Part shown: positions 61,841 through 64,000 of the stretch, one piece after another | How the letters are laid out: every line of letters begins with the position of its first letter | Numbering within the stretch: the first letter of the stretch is position 1 | NCBI GenBank assembly: GCA_044350805.1 | Contig: JBILGU010000006.1 | Location: 67,459-131,458, forward strand | DNA: 64,000 bases | Reading direction: 5' to 3' | Source: UBA6136 sp044350805 | Lineage (GTDB): Bacteria; Pseudomonadota; Gammaproteobacteria; Methylococcales; Methylococcaceae | Position numbers and translations under genes: made by a program | Notes under the pieces: model-generated | The model's database searches: none | What the model saw: the letters and a program-made list of their open reading frames with translations, nothing else | Told to the model about the DNA's origin: nothing

Positions 61841-63751
61841 TTAACCGAGCGATGCCGCCAGAAGGCTGTTGAGGCGTTTAACAAATGCGGCGGGGTCCTC
61901 CAGTTGAGCCCCCTCGCTTAATACCGCCTGATCAAAGAGGATTTCAGCGAGATCGTTGAAGCGGGTTTCATCACTCTCCCCGTTCAGGCGAACCACCAGG
62001 GGATGATCGGGATTAATCTCGAAGACTGCCTTGCTGGTGGGAACGCTTTGACCTGCTGACTTCATGATCCTCTCCATGGTCCGGGTCATGCCATAGGAGT
62101 CACTCACGATACAGGCCGGGCTGTCGGTGAGGCGCACACTGACCTTCACCTCGCTGACCTTGTCGCCCAGAGCCGTCTTGATGCGGTCGATCAGGGGCTG
62201 AAGCTCCTTGGTTGCCTCTTCCTTGTGCTGCTTGTCCGCTTCATCTTCGAGGGTGCCAAGATCGAGATCGCCTTTGGCAATGGACTGAAGTGACTTTCCT
62301 TCAAATTCAGTGAGATAGCCCACCAGCCAGTCATCGATGCGTTCGTGCATCAAAAGGACCTCGAGCCCTTTTTTCTTGAAGATCTCAAGGTGAGGGCTGT
62401 TCTTTGCGGCCTGATAACTTTCGGCTGTGATGTAGTAGATCTTCTCCTGACCTTCCTTCATCCGGCTGACATAGTCTTCGAGGGAAACCGTTTGCTCTTC
62501 ACCCTCGTTATGGGTGGATGAGAAACGCAGGAGCTTGGCGATCTTGTCCTTGTTTTTGGTGTCTTCAATCGGACCTTCCTTGAAGGCCTGACCAAACTGT
62601 TGCCAGAACGTGGTGTACTTTTCAGGATCGTTCTTTGCAAGGTCTTCGAGAAGGCCGAGGACCTTCTTGACCGCACCGGAACGGATCTTCTCCAGGAGCG
62701 CGTTTTCCTGAAGGATCTCGCGGGAGACATTCAGCGGCAGGGTGTCAGAATCGATAACGCCACGCACAAAGCGAAGATAGCGGGGCATGAGCTTCTCGGA
62801 CTCTTCCATGATGAAGACTTTCCGGACATAGAGCCTGACGCCGTGCTTGGATTCCCGGTCCCATAGATCAAAGGGCGCTGCGGAGGGAAGATAAAGGAGC
62901 AGGGTGTATTCGTTGGTTCCCTCGACTCGGCTATGAACGCGCGCCAGAGGGGATTGGAAGTCATGGGAGACATGGCGGTAGAACTCATCGTACTGCTCGT
63001 CCGAGATCTCTTCCCGGCTTTTTGCCCAAAGGGCAGATGCGCTATTGACCGTTTCCCATTCCGGCGCCGGGGGTTCTGCGCCTTCTTCCGGCTCGCCATA
63101 GTGCTCCTTGAGCATTTCGATGGGGAGCGAGATGTGATCGGAAAACTTTCGGATCGTGCTGCGGATCTTCCAGCCATCCAGGAAATCGTCATCGCCCTCC
63201 CGAAGATGCAGGGTGATTCGCGTGCCGTGTTCGGGCTTTTCAAAGCTTTCGAGGGTGTAATCGCCTTCGCCCTGAGATTCCCAACGCACACCATGTTCCG
63301 TTTTCTCACCGGCCTTTCGGGTTTCAAGGACGACCCGGTCTGCAACAATGAAGGAGGAGTAAAACCCAACGCCAAATTGGCCAATCAGCTGACTGTCCTT
63401 GGCCTGATCGCCCGTGAGGGATTCAAAGAACTTTCGGGTGCCGGAGCGGGCAATCGTCCCGATGTTCTCTTTGACTTCATCGCGCGTCATGCCGATGCCG
63501 TTATCGGTGAGGGTCAGGGTGCGCGCATCCTTGTCAAACTCGATCCGGATACGGAGGTTGGGGTCCCCTTCGTAGAGGGCATCATCGCTGAGTGCGTTGA
63601 AGCGAAGCTTATCTGCAGCGTCGGAAGCATTGGAAATCAATTCTCGGAGAAAGATTTCCTTGTTGCTGTAGAGCGAGTGGATCATGAGGTGCAGCAGTTG
63701 CTTGACCTCAGCCTCAAAGCCCATCGTGACCTTATTTTCCGCGACAGTCAT
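61841..63751 (-). CDS. htpG: Chaperone HtpG (bacterial Hsp90)
   Basis: HtpG is an ATP-dependent cytosolic dimeric chaperone. The 636-residue length is normal. The N-terminal ATPase domain has EIFLRELISNASDAADKL (the catalytic Glu and binding Asn), LTDNGIGM and IGQFGVGFYS. The middle domain has PLNVSREILQE. The C-terminal dimerisation part ends near residue 630. GGAGG lies 11 bases upstream of the ATG. It stands alone, with a sigma-32-like promoter before it and an intrinsic terminator after it. Confidence 0.97.
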   Translation of the reverse strand: MTVAENKVTMGFEAEVKQLLHLMIHSLYSNKEIFLRELISNASDAADKLRFNALSDDALYEGDPNLRIRIEFDKDARTLTLTDNGIGMTRDEVKENIGTIARSGTRKFFESLTGDQAKDSQLIGQFGVGFYSSFIVADRVVLETRKAGEKTEHGVRWESQGEGDYTLESFEKPEHGTRITLHLREGDDDFLDGWKIRSTIRKFSDHISLPIEMLKEHYGEPEEGAEPPAPEWETVNSASALWAKSREEISDEQYDEFYRHVSHDFQSPLARVHSRVEGTNEYTLLLYLPSAAPFDLWDRESKHGVRLYVRKVFIMEESEKLMPRYLRFVRGVIDSDTLPLNVSREILQENALLEKIRSGAVKKVLGLLEDLAKNDPEKYTTFWQQFGQAFKEGPIEDTKNKDKIAKLLRFSSTHNEGEEQTVSLEDYVSRMKEGQEKIYYITAESYQAAKNSPHLEIFKKKGLEVLLMHERIDDWLVGYLTEFEGKSLQSIAKGDLDLGTLEDEADKQHKEEATKELQPLIDRIKTALGDKVSEVKVSVRLTDSPACIVSDSYGMTRTMERIMKSAGQSVPTSKAVFEINPDHPLVVRLNGESDETRFNDLAEILFDQAVLSEGAQLEDPAAFVKRLNSLLAASLG

Positions 63752-63808
63752 GGTGTTGGTAGCCTCCAGAGTATTAGCAAAATCAGACGGCTTGTGCCGT
63801 TAAACCTA

Positions 63809-63837
63809 TAAGTGGGGTCTGACAAAATGAATTTCAA
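63809..63837 (-). promoter_or_regulatory. Sigma-32-type heat-shock promoter of htpG
   Basis: On the - strand, GTTGAAA (TTGAAA at 63837-63832) and CCCCACTTA (63817-63809) are 14 bases apart, close to the sigma-32 consensus CTTGAAA-N13-17-CCCATNT. The likely transcription start is about 50 bases before the htpG ATG. An ACCCTT/AAGGGT palindrome overlaps the -35 side (63838-63849). Confidence 0.75.
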
Positions 63838-63893
63838 CCCTTGAAGGGTGAAGCGGGGCTGAAACAAGTGCACCGAAGGAGTGCACGGAAGCA

Positions 63894-63937
63894 CGACGCC
63901 CCCCGAGACGGAGAGCCATTCCGTCGCAGGGCGTTCG
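63894..63937. other. Nested inverted repeat beyond htpG
   Basis: GACGGA (63907-63912) pairs with TCCGTC (63920-63925), nested inside ACGCCC (63896-63901) with GGGCGT (63929-63934). A second GTGCAC hairpin lies at about 63868-63886. No T-run and no gene is visible in 63870-64000. Its role is unknown. Confidence 0.4.
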
Positions 63938-64000
63938 AGGGCATTTTCGGTATTGATCCGCGCCGTTTCATCCGCAATTTATTCTCTCGTGTGAGCGCCC

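Noticed and set aside
1..64000. tRNA, rRNA, complete insertion sequence or prophage
   Set aside because: No cloverleaf, rRNA signature, transposase or phage structural gene other than the T6SS relatives was found by eye.

Overview
The window reads as a chromosomal segment of a chemolithoautotrophic proteobacterium, probably a gammaproteobacterium or an Acidithiobacillus-like lineage. The clues are a ribulose-5-phosphate epimerase/phosphoglycolate phosphatase pair next to trpE, a SulP anion transporter directly followed by a beta-carbonic anhydrase, a second, exported alpha-carbonic anhydrase, and a proteobacterial-type type VI secretion system (T6SS). Base composition is close to balanced. 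No tRNA, rRNA, CRISPR array or intact insertion sequence was seen. The taxonomic assignment is inference.

Layout. 1-15 kb is mostly housekeeping on the + strand: a GINT1-like protein, rpe, gph, trpE, a secreted GlcG/HbpS-like protein, a LysR regulator and a decayed second LysR copy on the - strand, SulP plus beta-carbonic anhydrase, an entericidin-like lipoprotein, trpG-trpD-trpC, an inositol monophosphatase family gene, a Pro-rich secreted peptide, an alpha-carbonic anhydrase and a membrane-anchored WD40 protein. 15-33 kb is a glycosyltransferase island. It has two TPR proteins with a GT41 (O-GlcNAc transferase/SPINDLY type) catalytic half, four TPR proteins with a GT9-like C-terminal half, a GT25 enzyme, an orphan hypF and a degenerate Mrr-like nuclease. 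33.9-55.6 kb is one long - strand T6SS locus with tssB, C, K, E, F, G, H, J, L, M and a tssA-like gene. Its spike genes are unusual: a divergent VgrG-like body, a separate beta-helical needle and a DUF4280 PAAR-like tip. It also carries an adenylate-forming-enzyme-like gene with a ruined nucleotide loop, and a first gene that may be a very divergent Hcp. A seventh TPR glycosyltransferase diverges from the head of the locus. 58-64 kb holds a membrane-anchored helix-turn-helix protein, a DUF2288 protein, a Kef-type antiporter, two small membrane proteins and htpG with a sigma-32-type promoter.

How the parts may work together. rpe, gph, the SulP/beta-CA pair and the exported alpha-CA fit inorganic carbon supply and the Calvin cycle. 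The trp genes are split into trpE and trpGDC blocks by about 5.2 kb of other genes. The T6SS appears structurally complete if the first gene is the tube protein. It lies between TPR glycosyltransferases, which suggests, but does not prove, that these enzymes modify secreted or surface structures. The most novel part of the window is the combination of split spike, pseudo-adenylation protein and atypical tube candidate in the T6SS locus.
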